A DNA stretch of 64,000 nucleotides from Molossus alvarezi (GCA_037176705.1 CM073889.1:105107890-105171889), one strand, 5' to 3'. Shown: positions 12,201 to 26,129, counted from the first letter of the stretch. The notes: generated by a model from the letters alone, not told the origin. Translations and numbers: made by a program.

Positions 12201-14399
12201 TGAGGACTTTTGGTGAGGATTGCATGAGGTAATTTACATGTAGGGTTCCCGGAACCTCATTTTCTCCCTGGCTTCCCAAGTCAAACTTACCCAATCCTTC
12301 ACATTTTGGCTTTGCTTCTGTATTTATAGAAAGGGGTTTAGTTACTATCATATATTTTGTAAGTATGTAAAGAAACTGAAAACCCAAAGATCAGGTGGTT
12401 TATCTGCATGTTTATCAAAGTCACCTATTTTGTGAAATGTCAATTCCTGTCCTTTCTATTTGAGAGCATGGAGTTGTGACCTTGGAGAATGGGAGGTTTA
12501 TTTGGTTGTGACGAGTGGTTCCTATTTCTATGGTAAGGATGAACTGATTACCAAAAAGTTAGATGGATTTCATGGATTTTCAAACATATTTGTTTATGCC
12601 CATTTTGAGTCCAGTTATTGCGTCCTAAACAAGAATAGTGTCTGAGAGGGGAGGACGGCAGGGAGTTTATTCCCTTTATCCAATCAGCTCAATATTTCAG
12701 CTGTATGTGATTTTCTGTCCAAATTATGTGGTTGATTGCTTCAGTTTTTTACTTCTGCATGTCTAGACACATCATTAGAACTGGCAAAGAAGATGAAAGA
12801 ATTTAAGTGGCGTGACTGTCAGTGCAGCACAGCCGTGTGAGAAGGATAATCTTAGAACTTACTCCTTTCTAGAACAATTCCGATGAAGTAGGCCAGGCCG
12901 TTTATTTTTACAAGGAGCACTGTTCCTTGTGCAGCTCACCAATAAGTTAATATGGGGCAGATGGGAGCTGTGACCTTATCTCCTGCTTTTGTAGTGGGCC
13001 TAAGGGATGTTCAGTGCCCTTTCAGGGAGTCCTTCGATTTTGCGTGTGTTCTTAAAGAGTTATCTAGATATAACCATTCAAAAATTGTATTGTTCTATGG
13101 GATGATCCTTAAAAACCCACAGTGGATGGTACCCTCACTATTGTCCTCTGTTATTGCCGTTATTTTTGCCTCACCGAACACTCTGTTCTTCCTGAATATA
13201 TTACTCTCAGCTGTACTTTCTTCAATGTTGAAAGTAAGGATGAAATTACAAACATACAAACCAAACAAATAAAAAACCTTGTGAATAATCATTTCATGCA
13301 TAAACCTAATAAGAAGGTGAAATACAGGCGGCTGTTAACACAGACATCCTTGTGGTGTGCCACAAAGGCCATCTTAGATTCTGCGTAGTTGATTTCGAAG
13401 GGGACACCCCTTCCTGTACCCATTTTCAGGTTCTCCAACTGGGGTTCTGTCCACTAGACGGGCCAGAGCAGATTAACAAGAGAAAACAAGCATGCCTATT
13501 AACGTGTGCATGCATCCCGTGGGAGCACCAAAGATGAGAAACCCAAAGGTTTGGTGAGCTTTTCAGCAAAGGAACAAGACATTTTTAGAGAAGTGACAAG
13601 ACAAAGGGAAGGACCTCGGGTCGCTAGGGGCAGCACACTGTGGGAAGGCACACACGTGGGAAGCTAAGGGAGGAGAGGAGCTCGTTAGTAAGATTTGTCT
13701 GGAGATCCCGCTGGTGCCATCTCTGGTGATGAACTGTTTCCCTTCTGGCAGAGAGGGGAGGAGGGATCCCTCTGTAAACCATGTCCTGGTTTAGGTAGCG
13801 GAAGGACAGAGCGCTTTTCTGTATCTGCGTTTCTTTTCTTTCTTTCTTTTTGTATCTGCTTCTTTTCCATTTCCTTCAGCTCAAAGTAATCCTTATGCCA
13901 AAGTGATATATTTCGGGATGGTTTATTTTGCTACCCTATAATACCATTTGCCCATTCCTATGCTGCTTTTGTGTGTGTTTGTTTTGTTTCTTTTTTAACT
14001 GTAAAATGAAACTGACAGTTAAGGGAACCTATATAACACTTACTGGCATAGTTAGCGTTCAAATTAGATACATATACTTTGTAGAGAATTTTATAGGATA
14101 TGTGAAAACTAACTCTAAATGACTTTGTAAAACAGAAACGCATACCAAGATCACCTCTTTTACTCACTGTATCAATTCATTCTCATAGTTTAGGGCCAAA
14201 TTAAAAAATATCATTTGGCAAATAAAATTTCTACAATAAATATAGGTGAGAGAAATTTAGACATAAATTAACGTCAAGATGTACCACCCATTAAGGACAG
14301 GAATATTCCCTTTTTAAGATGTGCATTTTCCCCAAAGGAATCCTAGTAAGAATCTTATTAGGAACATCTTTAGTTTTATAGATACTACTCTGCACTTGT
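9204..14399. other. Intergenic, no gene seen
   Basis: One MIR lies at 11891. The block 13430-13690 looks like an old interspersed repeat that I cannot name. Open frames are at most 110 codons and overlap on both strands. Confidence 0.55.
11891..12025 (+). repeat. MIR-type SINE
   Basis: AGCAGGGCTCTGGAGTCAGG, GTGTAACCTTGATCAGGTTGC and TTAACCTCTCTGAGCTTCTG follow the MIR consensus. Confidence 0.78.
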
Positions 14400-15135
14400 T
14401 AGAATATATAAAATAAATATAAAACGGAAAACACCTACCATACGACTGTTGACAAAGTTGTGGAGTCATTGGAACTCACACACACTGCTTGTGGGAATGT
14501 AAATCTACAGACTTTGGAAATCTACATGACAGGTCAGCCCAGTTTCCCAGGAGAACTGTTTGAGTTTGGCAGGTTTTGATAATTAAACACCTTCTTACCA
14601 TAGCCATTCTACTCATAGACATTAACTCAAGATAAATGAAAGTGTACGTATGTAGGAAGACTCGTACATAAATATTTATAGCAACTTTATTTGTAGTGTC
14701 GCCAAACTGGAAACAACCCCCAATTTTTATCAACAGGTGAATGGATAAATTATTATAGTATATCTATACAATTAAACCTACTCAGCAATAGAAAGGAATT
14801 AACTTTTGATACATGCAATGACATGAATCTTAAACTTACTATACTTAATGGATAAAGATAGATAAAAATGCAGGTACTGTATGATTCCATTTATATAATA
14901 TTACAGAATATAAAAAGTAATCTATAGTAATAGTAATCAGATCAGTGCTTGTTCGGGAACGCAGCAGTGTGGGAAGGAATAGGAGGGAGGGATTAAAAAG
15001 CTTCTCACGGAAATTTTTGGGGTGGTGGATATGTTCATTGTCTTCATATTAATGATGGTTTGACCAGCATATACAAACTATACCCTTTAAATATTTGCAG
15101 TTGTTTTATATCAATTATATGTCCATAACACAACT
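14400..15135 (+). repeat. Old LINE-1 3' region fragment
   Basis: The order CTTGTGGGAATGTAAA, TAGCAACTTTATTTGTAGTGTC, CAACAGGTGAATGGATAAA, GCAATGACATGAATCTTAAA, GATTCCATTTATATAA and GGTGGTGGATATGTTCAT is that of the sense L1 3' region. Frames are broken. Confidence 0.8.
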
Positions 15136-18100
15136 TACATATTCCTTATACTCTTAGCTATTAAAAAATGATTGTTTTAACGCATGAGTAGAAAGTCCCT
15201 CCCATTTTTCGAGAAGGCTGTTGCAGGCGCTGTGGTGACTGAGACAGCAGGCCTCTGTGTTCTTGTTTTGAGTGGGGGTGTCTTCCTGTGGGACCCGTGG
15301 GAGTGGAAGCAGATGTCCCCTCTGCGCAGAAACAACATCCCTCATTCTTTTATGTTCAGAATTACTGATATAAGAGGACCACCTGGGAGGTTTTCATTCT
15401 TTGTATATCCTTCTGTTTCTACCCTACGAAACAGTAAGGTGGTAGTTTATGTTGACTCCTGTTTAAATATCATTTTCTTCAAATTTTAAACTCTGAATGT
15501 TTATGTTTTGTGTCAAGAGAAGGCCAACAAGCCAGGCTACTTCTCCTGGCAGTGTCCCATGGGTGGGTGTAGGTTGCAGGGACCTGGGTAGCATGTGGGG
15601 TGTGAGTCATTCACAATAGCCAGAAAAGGATGGAGCCAAAAGACAAGGACCAAACTAGATCTGAAGAGGACAGCCAGGATCAGAACTGGAAATGGCAAAT
15701 TGGTCATTAGTGAGAGAGGGTGGAATGGTGTGGGGTCAAATGTGGGTGACTTTGCAGAGTTTCGTAGCTAGAAGAAACAGCCTGAAGCAGAAATGAGATG
15801 AGAGTCAGAACATTGGTCATGAATAGGGACGGGTTGCCTGGAAATGTCATTAGGTGTTGACTGCATGATGCATGTGTGTGTCACTTGGGTTAGAAGGCAC
15901 AGGGTTTAAGGCCTGAATACCAGATTGAAAGCATGTGGTCAGTGTTATTCCTTCTGAGTAATTGAAGTTATTCATCCTCATCTAGAGGTGAAGTCATTGC
16001 CTTCTCTGTTTCTTGCTTTTGAAAAATTTCTGGATAGGACATGATTACTTCTTTTTTAATAAGAGGGAATTCTCTCTTAAATATTTGAATCCATTTTTCA
16101 TAATAGAAGGAAGAGATTAGAAATGGGAAAGAGAACAAGAAGAACATAAGAACAAGAAATAAAAGTTACAAATATTTAAATATGTACATTGTGAAATATA
16201 TTATATAAATGTAAAAAAGTGGAAAAATGTCACCCAGATATTATTTAATTAAATAATTATTATTTAATTAAACAATAATTAAAATATCTTACATTTGTAG
16301 TCTTTTTGGGACCAAAGTAAAGAATTATACACCTATTTCTTTAACCAGGAGGAAGAACTTGAGAAAATCCAGGGCGGAACATTCCAACATCTGTAAAATC
16401 TTGAAATTTAAGTCATAAAGATGTGAAAAACAACCACAGACCAGTTTCTTCCCCCATTAGTTTTGACTTTAGTTCATCAGACTGAATGGTATGCTTCGCT
16501 CCACGTGACACACCGTCCTGGCCTGTGCTTTCTCTGCTGGTGCAAGTGAAGGAAGAGAGAGTTGTAGGAAAGTCAGCCCTTGCACGCCACGCCGTCACAC
16601 TGTTGCTCCAGAGGCTTGGCAACCTGTAAAAGGTCTATGTTATAACTCACGGTTGTTTTTGAGCAATGTGTTAATACAATCTTTCTCAGATTTAAATACT
16701 ACTTGAACATTTTTTAATGAAAAAAAAAATCTCATCACCTCTGAATGTGGAAAATATTTTTATTATAGTGTTACTTGAAATGTACAAATATAGCATTACT
16801 TATGTAGTCCTTATCCTCTTAGCTAGTAATCAAATATAAGACCAAAATTAATTTATAAATTAAGTATAATCAGGAGGAAGAACTTTAAAACCAACACAAT
16901 CCAAATGAACACACTTAATTGAATGTGATGGATGATGTTGCCTCTGGTAATGAGACCTTTCCGACCCCAGGCACACAGTGTCAGCTAAGGGGTGCCTTAC
17001 AATAGTGCTGTGATCCTCTTCATGCCCTTCCAAGGAGGAGTGGATTCCATGTGGGACTTAGGGACCTTCAAACCTCAGTTTGAGTACCTTCTCCGATTGT
17101 TCTTTTGTAAGTAGTGTGACCTTGGACAGGTTAATTTAACTTCTTATGCCTCATTTTTCTCATCTGTGAAAGGGGGTGGTTGGGTGGATAATACCCATCT
17201 TTCAGGTGTTGTCTGAGGATTTAACGAGATCATTTAGGATGTGCGGCTCATAGAAGGTACTCAATAACTATTCTTTTTCTCTAATCTAGTTTTTTTATTT
17301 TTTTTATTTTAAAGTTCCTCACAAGTTCGGATTTCTAAAAAGAATTACAGCCTATCAGACTATTAAAAACCAAAGAACTAAGAATTCATTTTTGGAATCA
17401 CAGAACAATCAAAACTCACCCTCTTCTCTCCTTTGCTCTGTGGTTGCTCATCCATCCCTCCAACCGTAATGTCCTTCCAGGAGTCACCACATGTCCACAT
17501 CCAGCTTCGACTCTGAGTTCCAGATCAAGTGCGCTGCTGTCCAGACAGCGTTTCTAAATTCGTGACTGCAGCGATCACTCTTTTCTTCTAACACCCAAAG
17601 CGCTTTGTCTGTCCCGCTCTGTGTCCGGCGAATGTGAGTAAGACAGCCGAGTGCGCCTACCTGAGGGCAGAGCCTGAGGACCGGCTGGGAGAACAGCCTT
17701 CCCATGACCAGCCCAGCCAAGGACTGCTGGCAGCCAGCTGCACACAGACCCACCCCACGGAGAGCCACGGGGCTCCTCGCCCTCGGGGGGGTGGGCAGCA
17801 TCAGAGCTGTGAAAGGGGCTTTTGTTCCGGGAATTCCTGGCCTCCCCAGCCGCTGGGGCCAGTCATGCTGCAGAGAACAGTCCGCAGCAGCCTGACTCTT
17901 CCCAGGGAAGAAGTGATGCTCACGGGATGCTAGATCAGGGTGCGTGAAGCAGGCTCAGCTCCGTGGATTTCTGGGAGATTCTCTGCTGGCCAGTGGCTTG
18001 ACCGCTGCAGATTTGGACAGGAAGCTGAGTCAGCTTGTGTCAGTCTCTGAGGGGTGGTTGTGAGGGAGAGTCACACACTAGGGCCAGGGAGAGGTGGAAG

Positions 18101-18258
18101 AGACCCGAGAACAGGCCGCTGCCTAAGGAGACCCAACCACGGGGGAGCTGACATCAGCTAAGAAAGGAGTGTTGTCAGGCCACACTGGATTTTGCTGCCT
18201 ATGGTGAGGACAACCAGAGCTAAACAAATGTGCTGTTGACCCTGTTTCCCCAACCAGG
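15136..18258. other. Intergenic, no gene seen
   Basis: It contains a MIR (17075), an AT-rich palindromic patch near 16240-16285 and a GC-richer stretch at 17490-17960 without CpG-island character that I could confirm. Confidence 0.55.
17075..17275 (+). repeat. MIR-type SINE
   Basis: GTGTGACCTTGGACAGGTTAA, TTTCTCATCTGTGAAAGGGG and CATAGAAGGTACTCAATAAC follow MIR order to its 3' part. Confidence 0.8.
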
Positions 18259-18627
18259 TGCTGTTGACCCTTGCACCACGCGGATTGGAACTGCTTGGGT
18301 CCACTCCTGTGTGGATTTTTTCAGTGAAGATACAGTGGGCCCTCTATTAGCCTGGGTCCCCATCTGTGGATTCGACCGACTGAGGACGGAGAGCATTTGT
18401 GTGGATCTGCGGCTGGGAAAGTGGGGTGCGAAGGGTAGGCGGTGCGCATTGTTCCACACCGTTTCACAACATGGGGGACGTGAGCACCCGAGGATTTTGG
18501 TATCCACAGGGGCCCTGGAACTGATCCCACATACCCAGGGATGACTGGGGAGTAAACAGTTACATGTGGATTTTGACCTGGGCGACCGCACACTCCTAAA
18601 GCCTGGCTTGTTCAAGGGTCAACTGTA
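18259..18627. mobile_element. Tigger-type (pogo) DNA transposon relic
   Basis: The left end CTGTTGACCCTTGCACCACG and right end TTGTTCAAGGGTCAACTGTA form imperfect inverted repeats of the Tigger kind. Internal GGTCCACTCCTGTGTGGATTT and CATCTGTGGATTCGACCGAC are also characteristic. It is non-autonomous, with no transposase frame. Confidence 0.8.
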
Positions 18628-18804
18628 CGTGCCAAGAAAGGCCCAATGTACCCTGTTTGGACTGGAACAGGCCAGTCCTCGTGCAAACACTGAGCCCTTG
18701 TCTAATTTAATCTTGCTATTTGAAAACCCAGTAGAGACTGAGAATAATTATTTCTCTATATTGTAAGTATTGCTCTCTGGGATATATGTGATTGTGTTAG
18801 CATT

Positions 18805-18960
18805 TCTACAACTGACCCACTCATAAAAATCACCTGGAGAACTTTAAAAAATACAGATTTCCAGGCTCTGTCTCAGACCTGCTGAATTAGAATCGTCAGG
18901 GAAAAGGCTGGTCTGGAATTCAGAATTTTCCCCAGCCCCCCAGGGGATTCATCCAATGAG
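18805..18960. mobile_element. MER5-type hAT MITE relic
   Basis: AATCACCTGGAGAACTTTAA, ATACAGATTTCCAGG and CAGACCTGCTGAATTAGAAT match the MER5-type consensus as I know it. The ends are degraded. Confidence 0.6.
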
Positions 18961-20989
18961 ATGAGTTGGGGACGCCCTGTTGTGAATGGAAGGGCTCAGA
19001 GCTGGGAATCAGGAGGTTTGGATTTGGACTTGAACGCTCACTCGTATGAGCAGCATGACTTCTTTTCTACCTGCCTCCACCGCTTGTGAGGCTCAAATGC
19101 CTTCAGGTATGTAAAATTACATGGTAAATTCAATCTGCTTTCCCCAAACTGTCAGTAAAACAGATTAGTCGTGTACGACCAACGTGTGCCTTGATTTGCA
19201 GCATATTTCAGGAGAAGCAGTCATGTAGGTGATCAATGCCCACATGGCGAAGGGGCTTTGTCTCCTCTGGCTCTTTCCGCCCGCTCAGCGTGCACCGGGC
19301 GAGGAATTTATGTTTCTCTGGGGCTGCTTGGGTTACCACCCCTACTTTAACTGTCCTTTGGGGGTTGGGAAACATGACAGGTCAGCCCGGTTTCCCTGAA
19401 CTGCTGTCCTTTGTCTCCTGCTGAGGGTGGGATGAGAGCAGACTATAGGATGCAGAATGAGATGAAGTGGGACCACATGGTCAGCTGTTTCTTCCAGAAC
19501 CAAGAAGGGAAGTTACTGGTCAGGAATTCCATTGTGGAGGTATGTGAATATCTATTTATTTTTTCACAGTAGGATCACAATTTTAAACAAATCAGTGTAC
19601 AAGAAAACATTATTTGTAATTCCATTACCTAGAGCTAACAATTGTTCATAGTTGGTATATGTTTCCATATGTATATGCATACATACACACATATATAGAC
19701 ACATATATGCACATATAAACAAAAGTATATATGTAAAATTACATATATATAAAAAGTAAAATTAGGATTAAAATTTTATTTTTCAGATAATAACGTCTTG
19801 AGAGCTTTCCAAATTAAATACAGATTCATACAATTATTTGTAATGGTTGACTACTAACAATTTGATGGCTGTGTCACAGTTAACCAGTCCCTATAGTAGG
19901 CACCTGGAATGTTTTCTAAATGTCTGTTAACATAAATACTGCCTCATGCATATATTTCCTTCTCTAACTATTTCCATAGGAAAAATACCTAGAAATGGAA
20001 TTGCTGGGTCAGCGACTATGCACATTTTTAAAAACTTTTGATATATTATTTCAAATGGTTTTCCAGAAAACTTGCACCGATTTATATTCACACTAATACC
20101 TTCTGTGTTCTAGTCCCTACCCTCCAAGAAACCACAGTCTAACTATTTATACCTTGGGATATTAACCCTTTTAACAACCTTATATATTTGGAAATCTTTT
20201 CTCAGTGTTTTTATCCTTCTTGCTGTCTGATTGGACTGGGTAAATCCTTGATGTCCACGTAAGTTTCATAGTGCACCCTGTGGTTTGAAAAGGGGTTGAA
20301 AACTGTCCTCTCACGCGGATCAAACATAAGCAGGAGGCTATGGCTATCCTTGGTACTTACAAGTGTGGTCACATCATTTCAGATACTCAAGTTCAGTCTG
20401 GGTTGATCGGTAGGACCTTTCCTTCATCATTTATCCATTTATTTCATCAAACATTTATTGAGAGTCCTAAAGGTTTGTAGGTGTTAAATATGTACTCTTA
20501 AGTCTAACATGATTCTTAACTCTGAAGAAGGTGGCAATCCAGTAGAAAAGACAGACGAATAAATCCACAATTCTCGGGTAATATGAAGGGTGACAAGTGT
20601 TATGATATCAGAATGCACAGGATGCTGGGAGAACACATGGTGAGGAAATCTCTAGTGAGATGGGATACTCAAGGAATGCACTTGGGCTATTTTGAAATTT
20701 AGTAGGGTTTTCGTAGGCCTGGAAGGGCATTCAGACAGAAGGAACAGTATGAGCAAAGGTGCCGAGACACACTGCACATTGAAACATTTGGGAACTATGC
20801 GGTGTTTTTGTTTGAATCACAGAGTGTTTAGTGGCAGGAGGGAAGCTAGAGATGAAGTTGGTGGCAGAATAAAGTGGGTCCTTTGTGGGCTAAGTTAAGA
20901 ATGTTGAAATTTACCTTGAAATCTGGGGGCGGGAGGGGGGAGAGGAGAGGAACTGCAAAGGGAACAGTGGGAACTATTCTTTGTTTTTG
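18961..20989. other. Intergenic, no gene seen
   Basis: An AT-rich tract lies at 19660-19760, and an old interspersed repeat with CATTTATTGAGAG lies near 20445-20640. No exon was recognised. Confidence 0.55.
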
Positions 20990-21520
20990 TTTTTTTGAGA
21001 AATAATTTTAGATTTAGATAGAATCGCAAACTTGAGTTCCCACATGCCCTTTAACCAGCTTATGTTTACATTAACACCTTACCTAATCATAGCACATTTA
21101 TCTAAACTAAGAAATTAACGTTGATACAATACTACTGATTAAAGAACAGAACTTTATACAGTTTCATCAGTTTCTCTGCTAATGTTCCTTGTCTGCTTCA
21201 GAATCTAATCTGGTATCCCTTCATTTTCTTCAGTTGTTATATTACCTTAGTCAGTTATAGCTCCTTGTCTCTCATGACCTTCACACTTTGGAGGAATGAT
21301 GGTCAATCATTTTGTAGAGTGTTTCTTAGTTTGAATTCATCTGTTGTTTTCTCACAATTAGATTGACGTTATGCATGACTGGGATGCTAACTCAGAAATG
21401 ACATGCCCTTCTCAAGTGTATCATATCAGGGTGTATATTAATTGTTTAAATTACTGTTTGGTGATGCTAACTTTTATCACTTGGCCAGGGCAGTGCCGCT
21501 AGGCTTCTCCACCATAAACT
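20990..21520 (-). repeat. Probable old LINE-1 3' region
   Basis: TTAGATTTAGATAGAATCGCAAA, CATTAACACCTTACCTAATCATAGCAC and GTGATGCTAACTTTTATCACTTGG resemble the complement of old mammalian L1 3' untranslated sequence. The family is not certain. Confidence 0.5.
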
Positions 21521-21691
21521 TAACGTGTTGCCTTGGTAATTACTAATTATTTTGGAAGTGTCAACTAAAAATCGAGGAACAGCTTCTTGGAGATTTGGAC
21601 ACATGGAAGAAATGATATCATTGTCATTATTATTTTAAATATATGCTGTGCTTTCTGAGCTGGTAGTCTGTGTCTCATTAAAGCTCCAAGC

Positions 21692-21933
21692 TTTTTTTTT
21701 TTTTATCCCCACCCAAGGACATTTTTCCATTTTTTGGTAGCGTGGGAAGGAAAGAGAGGAAGAGAGAGAGAAACATCAATGTGAAAGGGACACATCGAGT
21801 GGCTGCCACCCGCATGACCAACCAGGGCTGGGGACAAACTGCAACCAAGGTACGTGCCCTTAGCGGGAACCAAACTTGGGTCTCTCTGGACTGCAGGCCG
21901 ACGCTCTAACCGCTGAACCAAACCGGCCAGGGC
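21692..21933 (-). repeat. VES-type SINE
   Basis: Full-length copy with poly(T), CCCACCCAAGGACATTTTTCC and a head ending AACCGGCCAGGGC. The target duplication gctccaagc lies at 21683-21691 and 21934-21942. Confidence 0.94.
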
Positions 21934-22936
21934 GCTCCAAGCATTCTTAACAAGGGGAGGGCATGATTGCTCAGTGAAGACTAAGCCAACTTGATAGATA
22001 CTGTGGCGTAGCCTACGGGCACTTACTCCACTCAGCCAAATTGCCTAGATCTTTAATCTCTCCTCCCCTCTCTCAAATGTTTCTTTCTGCTCATCACACA
22101 CATCTTCTTAAGTCTCTTTTACATTAAAAAAATAATAAAAAAACTCAAAAACCTCTTTGGACCCTATGACTGTCCCCCTAACTACCACCCTTTCTACATA
22201 CTCTCTTCACAGTCAAGCTTCCAAAATATGTAATTGACACTCTGTGTCTACTTTCTGTAATTAGCCCACCCTATGGCATTCTGGCTTTGCTCCATCAGTG
22301 AACATCACTCTTGTTAGTCATCAACACCTTTCATGGGCACTTTTCAGTAACTGTCTTACTTTGCTTCCTGTGGCATTTTGGACATTGCTCACCTGCCCTC
22401 AGTCCTGCAATCCCTTTGTCCTGATGACATGGACAGGACTCTCTCTGGTGTCCTTTTCCTCTCTGGTTGCTCTTCCCTTATTTTCCTCTACATTATTTTA
22501 AATCTGTCTGCTTCTGAATAATGTAGGAGTCACACTTACATTAAAAAGTAATACATTTACAGTGAAGAACCTGACAGCACTACCTTAGCTTGAGAAAATG
22601 TCCTCATCAGAACAGGTGGGAAAGGCTGAGCCACACCATGAACCCCACCCCTAGCACAGCGCCTTATGTTGGGAGGGAACCCCAACTCTCAGCTTTTCCT
22701 TGAGGAGCACTTCCGCCACACTCATAGTCAAGACTCCCGCCAGAGGGACCAGCTCCCAGAACACCCACTCTGGAGGCCAGGGCTTATGTTCAGGGGACAA
22801 GGCTGCCGCGAACTGGAAGCAGTTCCCAAGGAGCGAGTCAGCAGCGCCAGGGCTGCCCTCCCAGGGCTCAGCGCTGGGAGCAGACATTGCCCTTCCCCCA
22901 GCCTCCCCAAAGGAGCTTCATCTGCATACTTGAAAA

Positions 22937-23022
22937 GCCCTGGCCAGTTTGGCTCAGTGCTTGAGTGTCGGCCTGCGGACCAGAGAGTCCCAGATTCGGT
23001 TCCCGCTAGGGGCACGTACCAC

Positions 23023-23057
<35 letters not shown>

Positions 23058-23067
23058 GTAAATAAAA
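22937..23067 (+). repeat. VES-type SINE head with (AAAT)n tail
   Basis: Only the tRNA-like head (GCCCTGGCCAGTTTGGCTCA to GGGGCACGTACCA) is present, followed directly by an AAAT run of about 45 bases. The body and CT-rich part are missing. Confidence 0.88.
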
Positions 23068-23429
23068 GGCTGCCTAAGGGGAGCCTTCTAACCAATAGGC
23101 ACTAGGGGTAGCTTGTGATCCTTCCATCCTTTGTAGAGACCAGGGAAGCAGGGGGACACCTCTCCCAGCTGCCAGCTGCTCCTTCCAACTTGCTCTAAGT
23201 CAGCAGCTTGTCCGTGGAAGGAGCTGATACGCACCTGTGCCCCAGCTTTGGGGCTGCTGTGGAAAGGACAGGCCAGATTACCTGCCTCTGACACAAAGAG
23301 GCTTTTCTTCCCAGGCCGGAAATAAACCAAAGGACAGTCTTTGGGATGCCTATGGTAAGACTGACTGGTAGGTGACAGTGTAGGTGACAGTATGCTGTGT
23401 AGATGCATTGGATAGGTCTTTACTATTTT

Positions 23430-23890
23430 TGTGTGTGCGAGAGTACCTAATATCTACTCTCAGCAACTTTCCTGTATTACTAACGATGGTCACCATGCTG
23501 TACATTTAGCTCTAGAACTTATTCATCCTACATACCTGTAACTTTGTAGCCTTGACAAACATCTCTCCATTTTCCCCACTTACCTGCTCCTGGTAACCGC
23601 CAGGATACTTTCTGCTTCCATGAATTAGACTTTTCTAGATTTACATATCAGTGAGATGGTGCAATATCATTCTTTGTGTCTGGCTTATTTCACTCAGCAT
23701 AATATCCTCAAGGTTCATACATGGTTGCAAATGGCAGCACTTTCTCCTTTATTACGGATGAATAATATTCTACTGTATGTATATGCCATGTTTTCTTTAC
23801 CCATCCGGCCCCTGGTGGACACCTAGATTGTTTCCAGAGCTTGTCATGTGCTGCAGTGAACGGGGGCACAGAGCTCTCTCTTTGAGGTAG
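23430..23890 (-). repeat. LINE-1 3' region fragment
   Basis: TGGCTTATTTCACTCAGCATAA, GGTTCATACATGGTTGCAAATGG, GAATAATATTCTACTGTATG and CCATCCGGCCCCTGGTGGAC give the well-known complement of L1 3' sequence. Confidence 0.82.
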
Positions 23891-24699
23891 TGTTTTTCTT
23901 TTTTGTAGTGTTTAGTACAGCTGTTATCAAACATTTATTTGTGTGTGCTTTTGCTAAGTTCTAAGCTCCCGGAGAGAAAAGACGGAATCTTGGTTCTTTG
24001 CTTAGTTTCTGAGACTCAGCTTCGTGGCTGACAGTGAGAAGGGCACGGCAGATAGTCATCTCACGAATGAACGATGCAAATGAAATGACCAGCAGAGGAA
24101 GGTACCAGAGGATGTTTGATACTTTAGTCACTATGAAAAGACTCTTCAAAGATTTTGTGGAGATACACAGAGACCTCCCACATGAATACAAACAGAGGCT
24201 CGTCATTCCAAACTGACTGTGGTATCAGTCACCATCCCTTGTGTTTGTCCGAGACCCAGAGGAGGCAGGGGAGTGGGAAGCTTTATATAAGAGGAAATGA
24301 CGATTGGAGACTGTTGGCACAGGAAGCTGGAAGGGGGCTCACTAGAAGCAGGTCGCCTCTGGTTGGTTCTGAGTTCAGAGACGGAGCAAAAATTAGAACA
24401 GCTGTCAGTCACTGACCAGGTCCTGACCATTCTAGGGCGATTGTGGTTTGGCTGACCTGGCTAGCTGCTGCCAGAGGTTAAGGGTCCGAGTTCTGTTGTT
24501 ATATATGGTCTACCCATAGTCTATTTGTATATTAAGTCTCTTAATTTAGTGGTCCTCAAATATTTGACAGTTGGAGAGCCTCATTTGAGTTTTCTTCCTA
24601 AATTTTACCTCTGGTACCAGATATATGGTAGGTGCTTAATAAATATCTGTGGGATGGTGAGTAATGGGAAGAGACGAAGACTAAAGTTCTTTCTCTGTT

Positions 24700-25030
24700 G
24701 TGTCCCAAGATCGTGCTGGGCTATCCACTCAGCAGCCACTGGCCACACATAGCTGGCGAGCCCTGCTGTGCACCCAGTCTGAGAGGTGGTGTAAGTGGAC
24801 AATACACACTAAGCACCCAGGACTTCATATGAATGAGGGCAAACTATCTTAGTAACAACTTTTAAAACAGCTACGAAATGTTCAAATGATACTTTTTGCA
24901 TATATTAAATAAAATAAATGCATCATTAAGTTAATTTCACTCTTTTTACCTTTTTCTAAATGTGGCTACTAGAAAATCTAAGATGACATATGTGATTTGT
25001 GTTCTATTTCTACTGGACAGTGCCGACCCA
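24700..25030. mobile_element. Possible old DNA-transposon relic
   Basis: CAGCAGCCACTGGCCACACATAG at the left and AATGTGGCTACTAGAAAATC with TTTCTACTGGACAGTGC at the right resemble a mammalian MER element with complementary ends. I cannot name the family. Confidence 0.4.
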
Positions 25031-25494
25031 AGGTAAACTTTTTGTGCATGAAAAGTTTTCTCCTCAATAAAATAAGGCAATACTTTCTAGAGCATGCTCC
25101 TTTTTTATTGCCTCAATATAAAGGTCTTTGAAAAAGGCTAGAAACAAATTTGCATGTTCATTTATTCGTTCATCAAAAATATGTTTTGTGTTTACGGTGT
25201 TCCAGACAATAAGTTAAGGTTGCTCACTCTTGAATAATTCCCACTCCTTGCCTTTGCCGACCTGGGGACAGAGACTTCAGTGTCGCAGTGTTTGGTGCAC
25301 GCGTGAAACTGCTTCAACCCAAGAAAGTGTCCTGGGGACCTGCGCTTGCTCTTGCAGCCTGATTTTCACAGTTATGTACCAGTAATGTTATAGCTCGCTT
25401 GTCTGAAAGAGTGAAACCAACACCAAAGATATCTGAAGATTCACCTTAGGAAGATTTCGTTTTCACATTTTCATGAACCACAACCCATTTCAGT

Positions 25495-25690
25495 TCTGAT
25501 CCTTCCCCTCTTACAAGCTACGTGACCTTGATACGCCCCTGGGCCATATGGGATCATAGTGTCCTCCCCTGTAAACTGGGCTGACCTCATGAGATCGCTC
25601 TGAGGCTCAAACAAGATAATATGTGTGAAAAACCAATATAAATATGAAGGATAATTATGGTTATTCTTAGAAGCAATTATGGTCATTAGG
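25495..25690 (+). repeat. MIR-type SINE
   Basis: CTACGTGACCTTGATACGCC, CTCCCCTGTAAACTGGGCTG, GAGGCTCAAACAAGATAATA and TATGTGTGAAAAACC follow the MIR consensus. Confidence 0.7.
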
Positions 25691-26129
25691 TTAAAATGAG
25701 GGTGCTGGGAAAAGAACAGTTTGGGGACCCACAAAATAATTTTTAGCGAATAGAGTCTAATAAAACCAGAAGGGGCCGAATAAAGAAGCAAAGCATAACT
25801 CATGGCAGTAAGATTGAACCCTTCACAGGCTTCTGAATCATTTCTTTGAACTGCCTTCAGTCTCCTGGTGGATGACAGAACTCTCAGGAAGAAACTGCTT
25901 CAGGCTGCATTTTTGATGAAAGGTCTAGCTTTTCACTTTGTTTCTTCTAGGAGTCAAATGAAAAAGAGAAAATTAATGCTCCTTGTTAACTCTGGTGGCC
26001 TTTTGATAAATTTGGGTTATTTCTCTTCATCTAGCTGTATGAAGATAATAAGCTCCTTGGCTATAGCACTGGGTTATAGCAGGGTGGGTGTAAATGACCA
26101 GTCCAGGAATATGTAAGGGACTAGCCTCC

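Noticed and set aside
13430..13690. Old repeat of LTR or LINE kind
   Set aside because: It looks repetitive but I could not assign a family from sequence alone.
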